Positions 10,544-21,474 of a DNA stretch of 64,000 bases are shown piece after piece; position 1 is the stretch's first letter; each line of letters starts with the position of its first letter. This DNA comes from Ecdyonurus torrentis (Eukaryota > Arthropoda > Insecta > Ephemeroptera > Heptageniidae). The DNA lies in assembly GCA_949318235.1 (NCBI GenBank), contig OX439133.1, positions 13,188,646-13,252,645 of the forward strand, read 5' to 3'. The notes below the pieces were generated by a model. The model did not search any database. It was given only the letters and a program-made list of their open reading frames with translations, and was not told where the DNA came from. The translations under genes and the position numbers were made by a program.

Positions 10544-12083
10544 GAGGGAGGATTTTTGGGTTTTCACTTTTCACCTTTTTGTTAGTTTTGCAGATATGCA
10601 AATTTCATTTTTAAATGTTCGCGTTTCATAACATTTCCAATCCAATGATATGTACTTTTTTTTTTAATTTTTCACCCTTTTTATGACTTTTGCACCCGTT
10701 TCACCTTTTTTCACCTTTTCTCTACTTTTTTTTTTCACTCTTTTGTCTAAAATTTTTAGCTTTTTCCAAAATATTTTTTTTATTAATCATAATCAGTAAT
10801 CATAATTGTTTAATTTAGCGTTTACTAAACTTTTTTTTTTTTTTTAATGATGTAGTTTGGAAGTTTAAATCATCTTTAAGATAATTGTTGTAAAATCACT
10901 TAAATTTTAAATGTAATTTTTAGAGTACTACGAAAAAACTTTTTTTTTTTTTTTATGAAAATATTTTAGAATTTGCGGTACTACATTTTAATTAAGTAAT
11001 ATTGTTTTTAAAACAGTGATAAAATAGCCAGCTGGTTTGAAAATCATAGCAAAAAAAAGGTAAACGTGTAAAGTTACAAAAATTAAAAAAAAAAAAAAAA
11101 AAAACTAAAAAAAAAAAAAAAAAAAAAAAAAATCTCAAAATTAATATTTTTTTACTTCATATACATAATAAATTCATCTGAAAAGATAGAGAAAACCAAC
11201 AAAAGCAAAGGTTTTACCATAGTGAAGAGAGTTACATGGTTTGATGGAAATTTTGAAAATGAAGAGATATACATGATTCGAGATTCGACGAAAATCTTTC
11301 TATATAGTAAATTTTGTTTCGAACTATGGGACTTTCTTCACTTTCATGGTGAGGCCCTTGCTGGTTCTTTTAAATCATCAACCTAACCACGATGGTGTAA
11401 ATGATTTGTTTTTGCAGAATAAATGGATTATTATAATATAATAGAAAGGATCTATCTATCTAAAATACAATAGGGAGTATCCGCATAACAACATAAATAA
11501 TACGCTTGGACACCATACTGGAGTAATGTATAACATTGCTCAGCATAGGACAAACTTCATTTGTCACTATTTTCTTTGAGAGATCGGTTAATTTTTATTA
11601 TTATTCTCACATACTTGAGATAGCTCTCAAAAATGTGGTTTAGTATTTTTAACTGGCAGAATGAGTAATTTTTTTATGCGGCAAATGTTATTGAGTGATC
11701 CAACATGAGGTCAACATTAGCATGAATAATGCAAGACCCTATAAAAATGGAAGAATATGTAGGGTGTATATGCATTAATGTTAAAATCGGTGCCATGTTA
11801 GATCACTCAATAACATTGACCGCGTAGGAAAATGATTCATTTTTCTAGTTTTAAAAATATGTTTCAAACTGGTCAAACGTATAATGCAATATTTAAGCGA
11901 GCTTTGATGCTGTTTATAGGTCGAATTAGTATCTCAAATATTTGAGAAAAAAATATATAAAAAATTAACCGAGTTTTCAAAAAAAAAAAAAAGATAAAAA
12001 CGAAGTTTGTCCTATGCTCAGCAATGTTATTTAGTACTCCAGTAGGGCTTCCAAGCATGATTTCATGCAGATAAACCCTTTAT

Positions 12084-12128
<45 letters not shown>

Positions 12129-12262
12129 ATTTTTTTACTTTTTTCCACACTTTTTTTTTTATTTATTTTTTTTTTTTTCAATTTTTGGCACCTTTTTTGA
12201 CGATTTTTTTCACCTTTTTAGGTATCTTTAAAAAAAAAAAAAAAAAAAATCCGCACTCTTTT
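10544..12262. mobile_element. DNA transposon-like insertion splitting SINE copy A
   Basis: The insertion is proved by the split SINE. The direct repeat TTCATAATTA is at both junctions (10534-10543 and 12261-12270), of which CATAATTA (8 bp) would suit a hAT-type event. The ends are imperfect inverted repeats: GAGGGAGGATTTTT on the left against GAGTGCGGATTTTT on the right. The interior has runs of CACCTTTTT-type sequence at both ends and a second, nested inverted repeat at about 11505-12060. No transposase is seen. Confidence 0.75.
11505..12060. repeat. Inverted pair of CAGCATAGG repeats
   Basis: 11505-11760 and about 11770-12060 are two head-to-head copies of one 280-bp family. Shared anchors are ACATTGCTCAGCATAGGACA, CATACTTGAGAT and CACTCAATAACATTG. 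Single copies of the family occur at 24935-25210, 38062-38365 and 45790-46030. The pair looks like a foldback element carried inside the larger insertion. Confidence 0.7.
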
Positions 12263-12270
12263 CATAATTA

Positions 12271-12455
12271 TATGTGCTCGAACAGTATCACGGTGCTGTC
12301 GTGTGGGAAGCGCTTCAGATACCTCTTGCAACTTTAAGAGAACGAGCAAGAGGCACTACTTTGCTTACGTGGACGCTATTAATCTGACCCACAACTGCGT
12401 ATGCCAGACCCAATTGCAAGGATCGTTACTGCCTTTCAATTACTTAAGAAACGTG
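12271..12455 (-). mobile_element. SINE-like element copy A, 5' half
   Basis: Continuation of the copy begun at 10240. It contains the hairpin block (CCTCTTGC / GCAAGAGG) and the CCAGACCCAAT end. Diverged from other copies at several sites. Confidence 0.75.
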
Positions 12456-13119
12456 AATAACTAAATTTAAATATTTGCATATATCAAATTAATGTTATTG
12501 CTATTTATTTAAATACATTTTTTTAAATTATATAATAATATAGATATAAATTTTTTTTTAATTTTTAATTTTAATATATATTAAGTTAATATTTATGATG
12601 AAGGTGTTGTGGGACCGATTTGGACGAACATCACAAAAAGAATAACTATATTTTTCCCAAAATTTTTTTGTACATGATTTAATTCCCAAAACAAACACTA
12701 TAATTTTCAAATAAAATCAAGTAAACTTTTTTTATTTGTTGTAAGTAGGTTGCGTTTTGACTTGAATTGTTCTACTCTGTAAAGACATGGAACGTAAAAT
12801 ATCTTGTCTTATCAGTAATTCTCTTGCTGCGATAATAAAATTGCTACTTGCAAAAATGGGTAGCAAAAAGATAAGTTAGATTTGCATTTCTTGCAATTAT
12901 GTAAGCAAATTGTTTAGAAATATTAATTAACACAGATTTTTTTCTTTCAGATTTCATGCAAAGTACCTATCCTATTTCACTATTTTATGCTCCCAAAAAG
13001 AAAAAAAAAACGCTATTATTATAAGAAAAATGATCCATCAATATAATAAGTTTTAAATATTTTTAATATAATGCTCAATAATAAATTTTATGACATTAAG
13101 TAAACTTTAAAATATTCAA

Positions 13120-13592
13120 GTTTCTTAAGTAAATAAAATGTAGCAATAACCTTTGCCATTGGGTCTGGTGGATCAGACTAATAACGTTCACGTAAGCAAT
13201 GTAGCGCCTCTTGCTCGTTCTCGTAATGTTGCAAGAGGTATCTGAAGCGCTTTCCCACACGACAGCGCCGTAGCCTGATGTTGGCGATCTTAGGACGAAC
13301 ACAGCAGATTTCAAAGCTACTTCACTTTAGTAACCTGCACTTCACGGTAAGGGTTACTAGAGATCATCGTCAAACTTGCGTGAGGCGTCGATGGGATTCA
13401 CTAACTAGCTCAATGAAAGAGCGAGTGATGTCAAATCGGTAAGGCGATGAGACAGTATACGGTGGTTGATATACATATAAGTTACCTATATGTCCGCTGT
13501 TTGGCGGGATAATATCTGTCTCCCCGGGGGTGTGCCATATACGCACTCAACCTAGGCCGAGCGTCCCCTGCACTATGTGTAAGGATGAACCA
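13120..13592 (+). mobile_element. SINE-like element copy B (full length)
   Basis: Runs from TTTCTTAAGTAAATAAAATG to GTGTAAGGATGAACC, followed by about 26 A residues (13593-13618), the clearest tail in the window. The D-arm-like block TAGCTCAATGAAAGAGCG starts at 13406. Its mirror copy is Q (59470-59937). Confidence 0.85.
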
Positions 13593-13619
13593 AAAAAAAA
13601 AAAAAAAAAAAAAAAAAAT

Positions 13620-15262
13620 GAAATCAATATTTTAAATTTTTAAACCTTCTTGGTAGTTCTTCTAAATATTTCTTGGCAAAAGTTCCCATATTCTGCATTA
13701 GATACACATTACATTCCTATATTTAATTTGTTTCGATTAATGTTCTAAGGACGCTTCAATTTATGAATAACCAGTTACTATTAGCACCTTCTCTGTAAAA
13801 ATTACAAAAATAACAAGTAGCGCATTTCTCGGTTTTTTATTTTTATTTATTATTTTTTTTTTCAATTTTGCGTAAAAATTTATAAGGTGCTTTATTATAT
13901 TCTAAGCAATTTCAAAGAGCATAGTTTATAAATGTAGGTCTAATTGTCGGGACTAACTAGGTTTCTTTAAAATGTTTTTGATACGCAATAAAATACAATG
14001 ATACAAATTTATTGTACCAGAATGACAGGAAATTGATGGGGAAAAATGTGACCCTAAATACTTTTTAGTAGGAGTGTATTTATAATGTAAGTGTCCATTA
14101 TAGTTTATATATTAATTAATTTTTTTTCTTTAAATAACGAATAGGAGTAGTCTTTGTTTACGCGAAGGTGATTATTCAACCAAGTTTTGTTAAGTTCAAA
14201 GCGTTCGGCAAAAGTTTTCAAAACATTTCTTAGCTTTTGATAATTTTTTATAAACTTATACACCAAATTTGATTGCAATTGCTTTATTTTTCGATTTATT
14301 ATTTTATTTTAAAATTCGCTATTTTTCAACAATGTATGTGGTGAATATACTTTCCCAAACTTTTCCTCTAAAGTTACAAAGCACCCAAGTTGTAACTTGC
14401 TACACATGTTAGGCACATTACAACCTATTTCTGACCCAAAAATAAAAATTCTAAAAAATGCTAAACTTTGTTAAATCTGTATTTTAAATATTCAACCCCC
14501 GTTGGTATGCCTCGGAATTATTTTAAGGGCAAATGTCACATAATTTTTGAAAAGGTCAACTTATCAGGCGTCCAAATCAGTTTGGTTAACTTTTCTAAAA
14601 GGCTTCATTATACGAGTAAATGGCTCCCTTTAACACCTCCTATTTAAAAAAAAGTCGAAAACAAGAAGTGGTGTATTTTCCGGAATTTTCCAAAATAAAC
14701 TGTGGGGTAGTGTTTTAAGATATATCCTATAAAGCATAACCAAAGGACATAGTTTTTAATTTTGGGTTCCGATGGTGGGGGCTAATTAGGTTCCGGTCAT
14801 TTATATTTGGCTATTAGCCAATGAGCATTGAGTATTGATTTTTAATATATAATATTTATATAGCTTAAAAAAAAGTGAAATGAAGAAAATTATAATAATA
14901 GGTAAAATTGCATTTTTTCTTCTTTTTATTACAATTTTTCCCTTATTTATTTCAGTAATTCACTGGTTCAAGGTAATTCATGAATGTTAAGTAATATTAA
15001 GTTTAAGAATTTATTTCCCTAAAATTATGCAAAATGGAAATATCCAAATAATAGCAATTATTACAGTTATTTTATTATACTAAACTTTAAATAAAGTCTC
15101 ACATAAATAACGCTTACAATACTTTTTTATACTGTTTCAAAATTTTCGTAGCTTTTCTATATTTTTTTAAATAAAATAAAAAAAAAGGCTAAATTATGAA
15201 AATAATTAAAATATCTAGTCTTCAAATTAGGCAAAAAAAAAAAAAGTATTTTATATGTTATT
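13620..15262 (+). repeat. 1.6-kb repeat block U1, left-arm copy
   Basis: Non-coding block between SINE copies B and C. Complete inverted copies lie at 52272-53890 and 57815-59460, and a more diverged direct copy at 63375-63960. Recognisable segments are AATTGTCGGGACTAACTAGG, TTACAAAGCACCCAAGTTG and GGGTTCCGATGGTGGGGGC. The 89-codon frame seen in one copy (58529-58798) is broken in the others, so it is not a gene. Confidence 0.85.
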
Positions 15263-15269
15263 TCATGTT

Positions 15270-15755
15270 CTTCCTTACACATATAGTGCAGGGGATGATC
15301 GGCCTAGGTATAGTGCGTAAAACGCACACCCACGGAAAGACAGTACATTATCACGCCGAACAGCGGACTTAGTGTTTCACCACCGTATACTGTCAAGTTG
15401 CTTCCCGACTTTACATCACTCGCTCTTTCATTGAGCTAGTAAGTGAATCCCATCGACGCCTCACGCAAGTTTGACGATGTTCTCCAGGAACACTTACCCA
15501 TAAGTGCAGGTTACTGAAGTGTAGTAGCTTTGAAATCTCTGTATTGGCTGAAGAGAATACTTCATATTGTGCTCGAACAGAATAACGGCGCTGTCGTGTG
15601 GGAAGCGCTTCAGATACCTCTTGCAACATTACGAGAACGAGCAAGAGGCGCTACATTGCTTACGTGGACGCTATTAGTCTCACCCACATACAGCGGCAAT
15701 CAGACCCAATGGCAAAGATCATTACTGTATTTTAATTACTAAAGAAACATGAAAA
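15270..15755 (-). mobile_element. SINE-like element copy C (full length)
   Basis: Member of the AAAACGCACACCCACGG subfamily with copies L and P, which are its inverted paralogues. Lacks a clear A tail; it ends at GAAGAACATGAAATAAC instead. Confidence 0.85.
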
Positions 15756-15804
15756 TTTAAATAAATATATTTGATTTGGCTGTAATATATGAAAATTCTT
15801 TATA

Positions 15805-16724
15805 CGAGGGTCATTCAATAAGTTCTCGGCCTCGCATATAGATTGCATGCACATGTGCAAAAAAAATTTTGTCACATTATTAGCTGTTCTTTGGTTGTTT
15901 GTATTTCAAATTTCAAGTCTCTAGCATAATTTTTTATTTTTTAGTGGCGACTTTTGTGAGACAATGTCAGGTGATATGGAAAAGTGGACCAAAACTGAGT
16001 GGACCAAATCGTGTTTCCATTGTTTTGATTGTTCTTTGGTCTCTGGGGTAACGTAGTGAACCCAAGTTTCATCACCAGTCACCAACAACGCAAAAAGTTA
16101 CGTTTGTTGCGTCGCAAGGTCGCTAAAGTGGACCTACATACCCTGGCACTCTCACGTTTTTGCTCATCAGACACCCGTTTTGCGGCAACCATTTTGCGGA
16201 CAGCTTTTTCATGTAGAGATGCTTGGTTAAAATTTCATGAACCGCTTTTACTGACATGCCTAGATCCTCAGCTATGTCGGACACCTTCAATCGTCGATTT
16301 TCAAGCACTTTTTTGTGTACTTTTTCAATGTTTTCTTCAGTAACAGCTGATTTGGGCCTGCCCCTACGGGGGTCATCTTCAATACTCAATCTACCACGTG
16401 TAAATTCAGCTGCCCACTTCTTTGTTGTGCTATATGATCGAGCACATTCCCCCAACGTGTTCACCAAATCCTCATGAATCTCAGTCGTTCTCATTTTTTT
16501 CTGCACCAGATACTTTATGACAGTACGAGTCTCGGATTTGGTCCATTTTCAGTATCCCCTGACATTGTTTCACAAAAGTCACCACCAAAAAATAACAAAT
16601 TATGCTAGAGACTTGAAATTTGAAATACAAACAACCAAAGAACAGCTAATAATGTGACAATTTTTTTTTTGCACATGTGCATGCAATCTATATGCGAGGC
16701 CGAGAACTTATTGAATGACCCTCG
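15805..16724 (-). mobile_element. Mariner-family deletion derivative with 200-bp inverted ends
   Basis: The termini CGAGGGTCATTCAATAAGTT and its inverse are flanked by TA (15803-15804 and 16725-16726). The two ends are inverted copies for about 200 bases, far longer than the roughly 30-bp ends usual for mariner, and the repeat extends into the start of the transposase frame. This suggests that the 3' end was replaced by an inverted copy of the 5' end. The right arm (near 51730) and a third copy (near 57275) have the same flanks without the element, each with a single TA: a direct record of the insertion. Confidence 0.93.
16040..16550 (-). pseudogene. Mariner transposase fragment, N-terminal part, frameshifted
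   Basis: On the minus strand the main frame (16123-16506) encodes the paired helix-turn-helix DNA-binding region: KKMRTTEIHEDLVNTLGE, then YSTTKKWAAEFTRGRLSIED, DDPRRGRPKSAVTEENIEKV and MKKLSAKW. After the KLSAKW motif the homology continues in a second frame (DEQKRESARV, LRRNKRNFL) and then a third, which carries TGDETWVHYV, the first catalytic Asp of the mariner DDD triad. The element ends soon after, so the other two catalytic Asp residues are missing. It therefore cannot encode active enzyme, though it could be moved by an intact relative. Confidence 0.9.
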
Positions 16725-16778
16725 TATTATAATTATTTTCAGGTTAAGACTTCTACAGAAATATTTTTGTTTCTTTCC

Positions 16779-17029
<251 letters not shown>

Positions 17030-17030
<1 letters not shown>

Positions 17031-17300
17031 GCAAAAGCGCTGATAAATCAATTGTTAATGAAAAAATATATACTAAGAAAGGAAAATAAGCATTGAATAA
17101 AGTTCCGTAGAATATTTATTCCTAAAATTATTATTATTAATATTGCATTTTAGGCAAAATAAATTTATTTATTATAATTTTCATGTACAATACAATTAAA
17201 AAACAAAAATATAGAGAAAAAGAAAGCAATAAAAAAAAACATTTTTATTGTGTAAGGAAGAAAAAAATAAACAAACAAAAATTTATATACATATATTTTA
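17030..17300 (+). repeat. Repeat block V, left-arm copy
   Basis: Starts GCAAAAGCGCTGATAAATCA and contains GTGTAAGGAAGAA near 17250, a SINE tail remnant. Other copies: 50710-50988 (-), 51205-51477 (+), 54787-55025 (+) and 56598-56820 (-). Confidence 0.8.
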
Positions 17301-17307
17301 AGAATCA

Positions 17308-17472
17308 GCAGATTTCAAAGCTACTTCACTTTAGTAACCTGAACTTCTTGGTTCTAGAAATCATCGTCAAACTTGCGTGGGGCGTCGTTGGTATTCACTA
17401 ACTAGCTCAATGAAAGAGCGAGTGATGTAATTCGATCAGAAATTGAGACAATATACGGTGGTTGATATACAT
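17308..17472 (+). mobile_element. SINE-like element copy D (internal fragment)
   Basis: Holds only the middle of the element, from CAGATTTCAAAGCTACTTC to GGTGGTTGATATACAT, including the D-arm-like block. Both ends are missing. Paralogous fragments are J (50547-50709), K (51478-51584) and O (56428-56597). Confidence 0.8.
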
Positions 17473-17474
17473 AA

Positions 17475-17765
17475 CTTATAGTTTAAACATGTTTTAAATT
17501 TTTATGTAATGGAACTTATTTATTAATTACACATTAAATTAATATGTAGTTACATTTTTTTTTTTAGCTTAAAAGTGTATCGTAAAAGTTATAACTGGTA
17601 CTAGGGCCCCTGATTCTTAGAAGAAAGGTGTTAAAAGATAGTCTACAGCACTTATATCGTTGAAAAAGAGCAAATTATGAGAACATATCATGAGAAAAAA
17701 AGATAGTGCAAAAAATTACAAACTAAAAATTTATTTATTTAATTAATATTATTATTATTTTTTTT
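17475..17765 (+). repeat. Repeat block U2, left-arm copy
   Basis: Non-coding block with ATAACTGGTACTAGGGCCCC and ACTTATATCGTTGAAAAAGA. Copies: 50240-50545 (-), 53900-54112 (+) and 56145-56425 (-). A diverged copy follows U1 at 63840-63960, so U1 and U2 were probably neighbours in one ancestral repeat. Confidence 0.75.
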
Positions 17766-17767
17766 TG

Positions 17768-18262
17768 TTCTTCCTTACACATAAAGTGCAGGGGACGATC
17801 GGCTTAGGTTGAGTGCGTATATATTGCACACCTACGCAGAGACAGATATTATCCCGCCGAACAGCGGACATATAGGTAACGTATATGTATATCAACCACC
17901 GTATACTGTCTCAATTTCTGACCGACTTACATCACTCGCTCTTTCATTGAGCTAGTTAGTGAATCCCATCGACGCGTCACGCAAGTTTGACGATGATCTC
18001 TAGTAACCCTCACTGTGAAGTGCAGGTTACTAAAGTGAAGTAGCTTTGAAATCTGCTGTGTTTTTGCTCAGAAGTCCGTGCTTAAGAGCGCCAACATCAG
18101 GCTACGGCGCTATCGTGTGGGAAGCGCTTCACATACCTCTTGCAACATTACGAGAACGAGCAAGAGGCGCTACATTGCTTACGTGAACGTTAGTAGTCCG
18201 GCCCTGAAAGGTCACCGGACCCAATGGCAAAGATCATTAGTGTATTTTTATTATTTAAGATA
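17768..18262 (-). mobile_element. SINE-like element copy E (full length)
   Basis: Subfamily with GTGCGTATATATTGCACACC. Mirror copy is I (49742-50238); N (55653-56140) is a further relative. Confidence 0.85.
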
Positions 18263-18269
18263 CGCCAAA

Positions 18270-19080
18270 AAGTTAAATGTTAACTTATTGCATAACGTGT
18301 ATAATAGTTCTTCTTAAGTTTTTTGTTTTCAATAATATTACTAAATTACTCTAAATTACTAAATACCCAAAATAGGTAAAATATAATACCTTGACTAAGT
18401 GATGTTTTATAATCTGAATATTTTTACACACTCGATTTAAGTATTTTTTTCCTGATGATTCATTACATGACTTTTAGCAGTGAATGTTTAAAAATAATTA
18501 TTAGTGGTTTCTTACTATTTTTGCCCTTTTGTATAGTGTAAGTTATTAGCTAGATTATGGACATGTAGATATCAAGCATAATTTCAATTGTGGGAACTGT
18601 AATGTATCAATCCTCTATTCGAAATAAATAACTCTATGTATTAAGGTAATGAAACGATAACGTTCGTATTAAATTTATTTTTTTAAATATCCAAAATTAT
18701 ACTTAACCTTTTAAAACATTGAAATAATTTCTTATTTAATTTATAAATAAAAATACGTACAAATTTATTATTTTTCATTATTGTAAAATAATACCATTAA
18801 TTTCATTTCGAAGCGTTTTAAATGTGCGGGGATAATATTATATTTTTTAATGTAACAAAAACTATCAAACTCGTAAAAAAAATAAAACATTAATTGCATG
18901 CATCGTCATGCTTCTTCGTGTTTTAAGAAGTTTTTTCGTTGCTCTAAAACTTAATAATAAGTTGAACATTTTTACTTTCAATTCTTATTAGGCATTTTTT
19001 CAGAAAAGTTATTCAAATTTAAGTTTGAAAAAGATGCTATTCAGCCTAAATAAAACACGTTATTTATAAATAATTCTTAA
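18270..19080. other. AT-rich unique part of the left arm
   Basis: Mirrored at 48940-49740. No coding, RNA gene or element end recognised. Confidence 0.5.
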
Positions 19081-19084
19081 AGTT

Positions 19085-19500
19085 GTAATCAGCAATGGCT
19101 TCATGAATAGCGATCATCGTGTTATTAAAACCTCCTGAAAATACGTTCTAAAATTTTTAATTATTAACGTGCTGAGAGCAAAAGCCGTCACAGCAACCCC
19201 TAGCCTACTTGCCAGCTGGTTTTTTACTTACTTTTGCGCCCCTAACTTAACGTAATATTTACATAAAATATGTTTTTAAGTTCTGCAGATAAATATTCAT
19301 ATGGATAGTTAAAAATAAAAGTAACTCAATCTCGCGCCAAGCTAGCGTGAGAGCAATTTGAAGCTGTGACGTAGTTTGGAGGGCGCTGTTGTAAAGGCTT
19401 TTGCTTCCAGCGCATTATTAATTAAAATTTTGTGATCGAGTTTTCGGGAAGTTTAATAACTCGATGATCACTATTTAAAAATATCCATTGTTGACTACCC
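19085..19500. mobile_element. Palindromic MITE, left-arm copy (shortened)
   Basis: The outer arms pair as inverted repeats (GATCATCGTGTTATTAAAAC against GATCATCGAGTTATTAAACT) and continue through GCTGAGAGCAAAAGCC. Compared with the mirrored copy at 48490-48935, this one has lost part of one inner arm, so its stem is shorter. Confidence 0.75.
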
Positions 19501-19539
19501 GTTTTAATTTTTCCTAACTTTAGGTTCAACAGTGCACGA

Positions 19540-19750
19540 AATTAGAATATCAAAATAAAAAAGGTCCATATAAACTATTTATCAATGGACTACTTGCAAT
19601 AAACATTATTTTAATTCTTGTATTGTTTTTTTCATAGAATTTTTTTAATAAGTAATGGTTCGAGAATGTTGAATTTTATTTAAAAATAGTTCATTAATTG
19701 TAAGTGATCCCTGGTCCATTCAAACGTTAACTAAATGAAGTTTGTTAATT
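19540..19750. repeat. GGTCCA...ACTTGCAATAAA repeat, left-arm copy
   Basis: A short inverted-repeat-like segment bounded by GGTCCATATAAAC and GATCCCTGGTCC. A relative with GGTCC / ACTTGCAATAAAATG lies inside the foldback element at about 34530-34770, and the mirrored copy is at 48240-48440. Confidence 0.5.
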
Positions 19751-19968
19751 AATATTATTTTGCGCGCATTATAAGGCAGTTTCCTAAATTAAAAACATAA
19801 CACGCGAGTCAGCTGGTGTAGTCAAGCTTTTATTACGTGCAGACTAATTAGTGATAATTGATAAATGTTTAAATACTTTTAGTTTTTGTATTTTATATAA
19901 TTAAATTAAAGTACATAAATAGTTTAGCTACTCTTTGAAAAATAAGTTTAAAAAAAAAAATAGTCTAA

Positions 19969-20885
19969 ATGGCTCCAGGCAACAAAAGAGGTGGACCACG
20001 TGGTCGTAAAGGAAATCAAGACTATCAAAAAAATTTAGATAGGGAAAATTAGAATCAAGAAGATTATTTATGAAATATACGTGATTTGAATATCAGCAAA
20101 GATGAAGACAGTGATTTAATTGTGACGGATGCATCGATTGGTGTCATCTGATTTGTAGTGGCTTTACTACAGAAGAATTCAAATTTTGTCTGAGTTAAAA
20201 CCAAATAGTAAAATCAAATGGTTATGTGTAGAGTGTACCAAGAAACTTAATAATACCAAGTTTAAATCTATAAAATAAGAAAATGGAGTTATTCTTGAAT
20301 TAATAAAAGAAAATAAAATCTTGAATAACAGTATCACAGAAATAAAAATAGAGAATGCAGTTCTAAAAAATGAACTGGAACATAATTTAAAAGGAAATGA
20401 TCCTGCTTTCAACTTATCTAACAGTTCAAAAACACAAATGATGGAGAATAATTCAAAGAAAACATACAGTGAAATTGTTGTAATGAAAATTAATGAAGAT
20501 AAAGAAAACAGTGCCAAAGATATAATTTTGAAAACAACTAAACCAAGTGAATTAGGAGTTAGTATTCAAAAAATAAAGCAAATAGATAATAATAAAGTGA
20601 TCATCAGGTGTAAAGATAGATAGTAGATAATAATCAAGTGATCGTACAGTACGTAAAGAAAAAAAATACAGTCCGTGGCACGTAAGGATTCGACCAATAA
20701 GAGAACGCCTAAAAACTCTCCATTTAGTTAACATTACCCCATCTTCTAGTGACCTTGAAAGCTAGAGCGTCTATTGGTTGCCCAGGGGGAATCAATAAAT
20801 CGTCCACATCCTTACGTGATTTTAGTGGGTGTCAAGAAATAGCAGATAAACTTAAAGAAGAGGTCATTTTAATAGAAGATACAAA
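19969..20885 (+). pseudogene. Non-LTR retrotransposon ORF1 remnant with PHD finger, left arm
   Basis: The ATG at 19969 begins MAPGNKRGGPRGRKGNQDY, a basic start. In-frame stops follow at codons 29 (TAG) and 35 (a TGA where the right-arm copy has the first PHD-type Cys); another metal-binding Cys reads Arg, and a frameshift falls in the finger. Downstream, 20321-20623 is open and Asn/Lys-rich with a coiled-coil-like stretch (NAVLKNELEHNLKG). PHD fingers in ORF1 are known from several CR1/L2/Jockey-group LINEs. A small inverted-repeat insertion at about 20668-20830 interrupts the end, after which QEIADKLKEEVILIED resumes. The nonsense codon at position 29 is shared with the right arm, so the copy was already dead before the duplication. 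Confidence 0.8.
20668..20830. mobile_element. Small MITE-like insertion in ORF1
   Basis: CACGTAAGGAT at the left end and ATCCTTACGTGA at the right end are inverted, and CCAATAAGAGAACGCC pairs loosely with the inverse of the right half. The ORF1 reading is interrupted exactly here. The mirrored region (47150-47310) keeps the left-end motif but is shortened at the other end. Confidence 0.5.
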
Positions 20886-21134
20886 AAAAAAAAAAAAAAA
20901 AAAAAAACATTAATAAAACACATTTAAAAAAAGTATATTGGAGTTTACTGATTTTATTGATTGCGGAAATCTCACCAGACACTGATATTTGAGCTAAGCA
21001 ATGTCATAAACAGGAAGCGGATGTGAGAAATTGACCTCCAGAAGTTGTTACTGACCTGAGACACAATATTGGGCACTTTGAGTGTTTTCAATATCAGAGG
21101 AGGAACAAAATCAAATTATTTTTGTATTGAGATG

Positions 21135-21474
21135 TGAATGAATGAATGAATGAATGAATGAATGAATGAATGAATGAATGAATGAATGAATGAATGAATG
21201 AATGAATGAATGAATGAATGAATGAACGAACGAACGAACGAACGAACGAACGAACGAACGAACGAACGAACGAACGAACGAACGAACGAACGAACGAACG
21301 AACGAACGAACGAACGAACGAACGAACGAACGAACGAACGAACGAACGAACGAACGAACGAACGAACGAACGAAAGAATGAATGAATGAATGAATGAATG
21401 AATGAATGAATGAATGAATGAATGAATGAATGAATGAATGAATGAATGAATGAATGAATGAATGAATGAATGAA
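21135..21474. repeat. Composite (TGAA)n-(CGAA)37-(TGAA)n microsatellite
   Basis: TGAA repeats flank a pure CGAA block at 21227-21374 (148 bases, 37 units). The mirrored tract at 46647-46952 is pure TGAA/ATTC with no CGAA block. The Phe-Ile-His-Ser and Arg-Ser-Phe-Val frames across it are repeat artefacts. Confidence 0.97.

Noticed and set aside
13400..13480. True tRNA gene at TAGCTCAATGAAAGAGCG
   Set aside because: Only the D-arm resembles a tRNA; no acceptor stem, anticodon arm or T arm can be folded around it, and it is repeated in all SINE copies.
15530..15742. Recurring short protein (GAVVWEALQIPLATLRERAR) found in several places
   Set aside because: It is a frame across the SINE-like element; it recurs because the element does, and frames differ or break among subfamilies.
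21135..21474. CRISPR-like array
   Set aside because: The repeats are contiguous 4-base units without spacers, in eukaryotic DNA.
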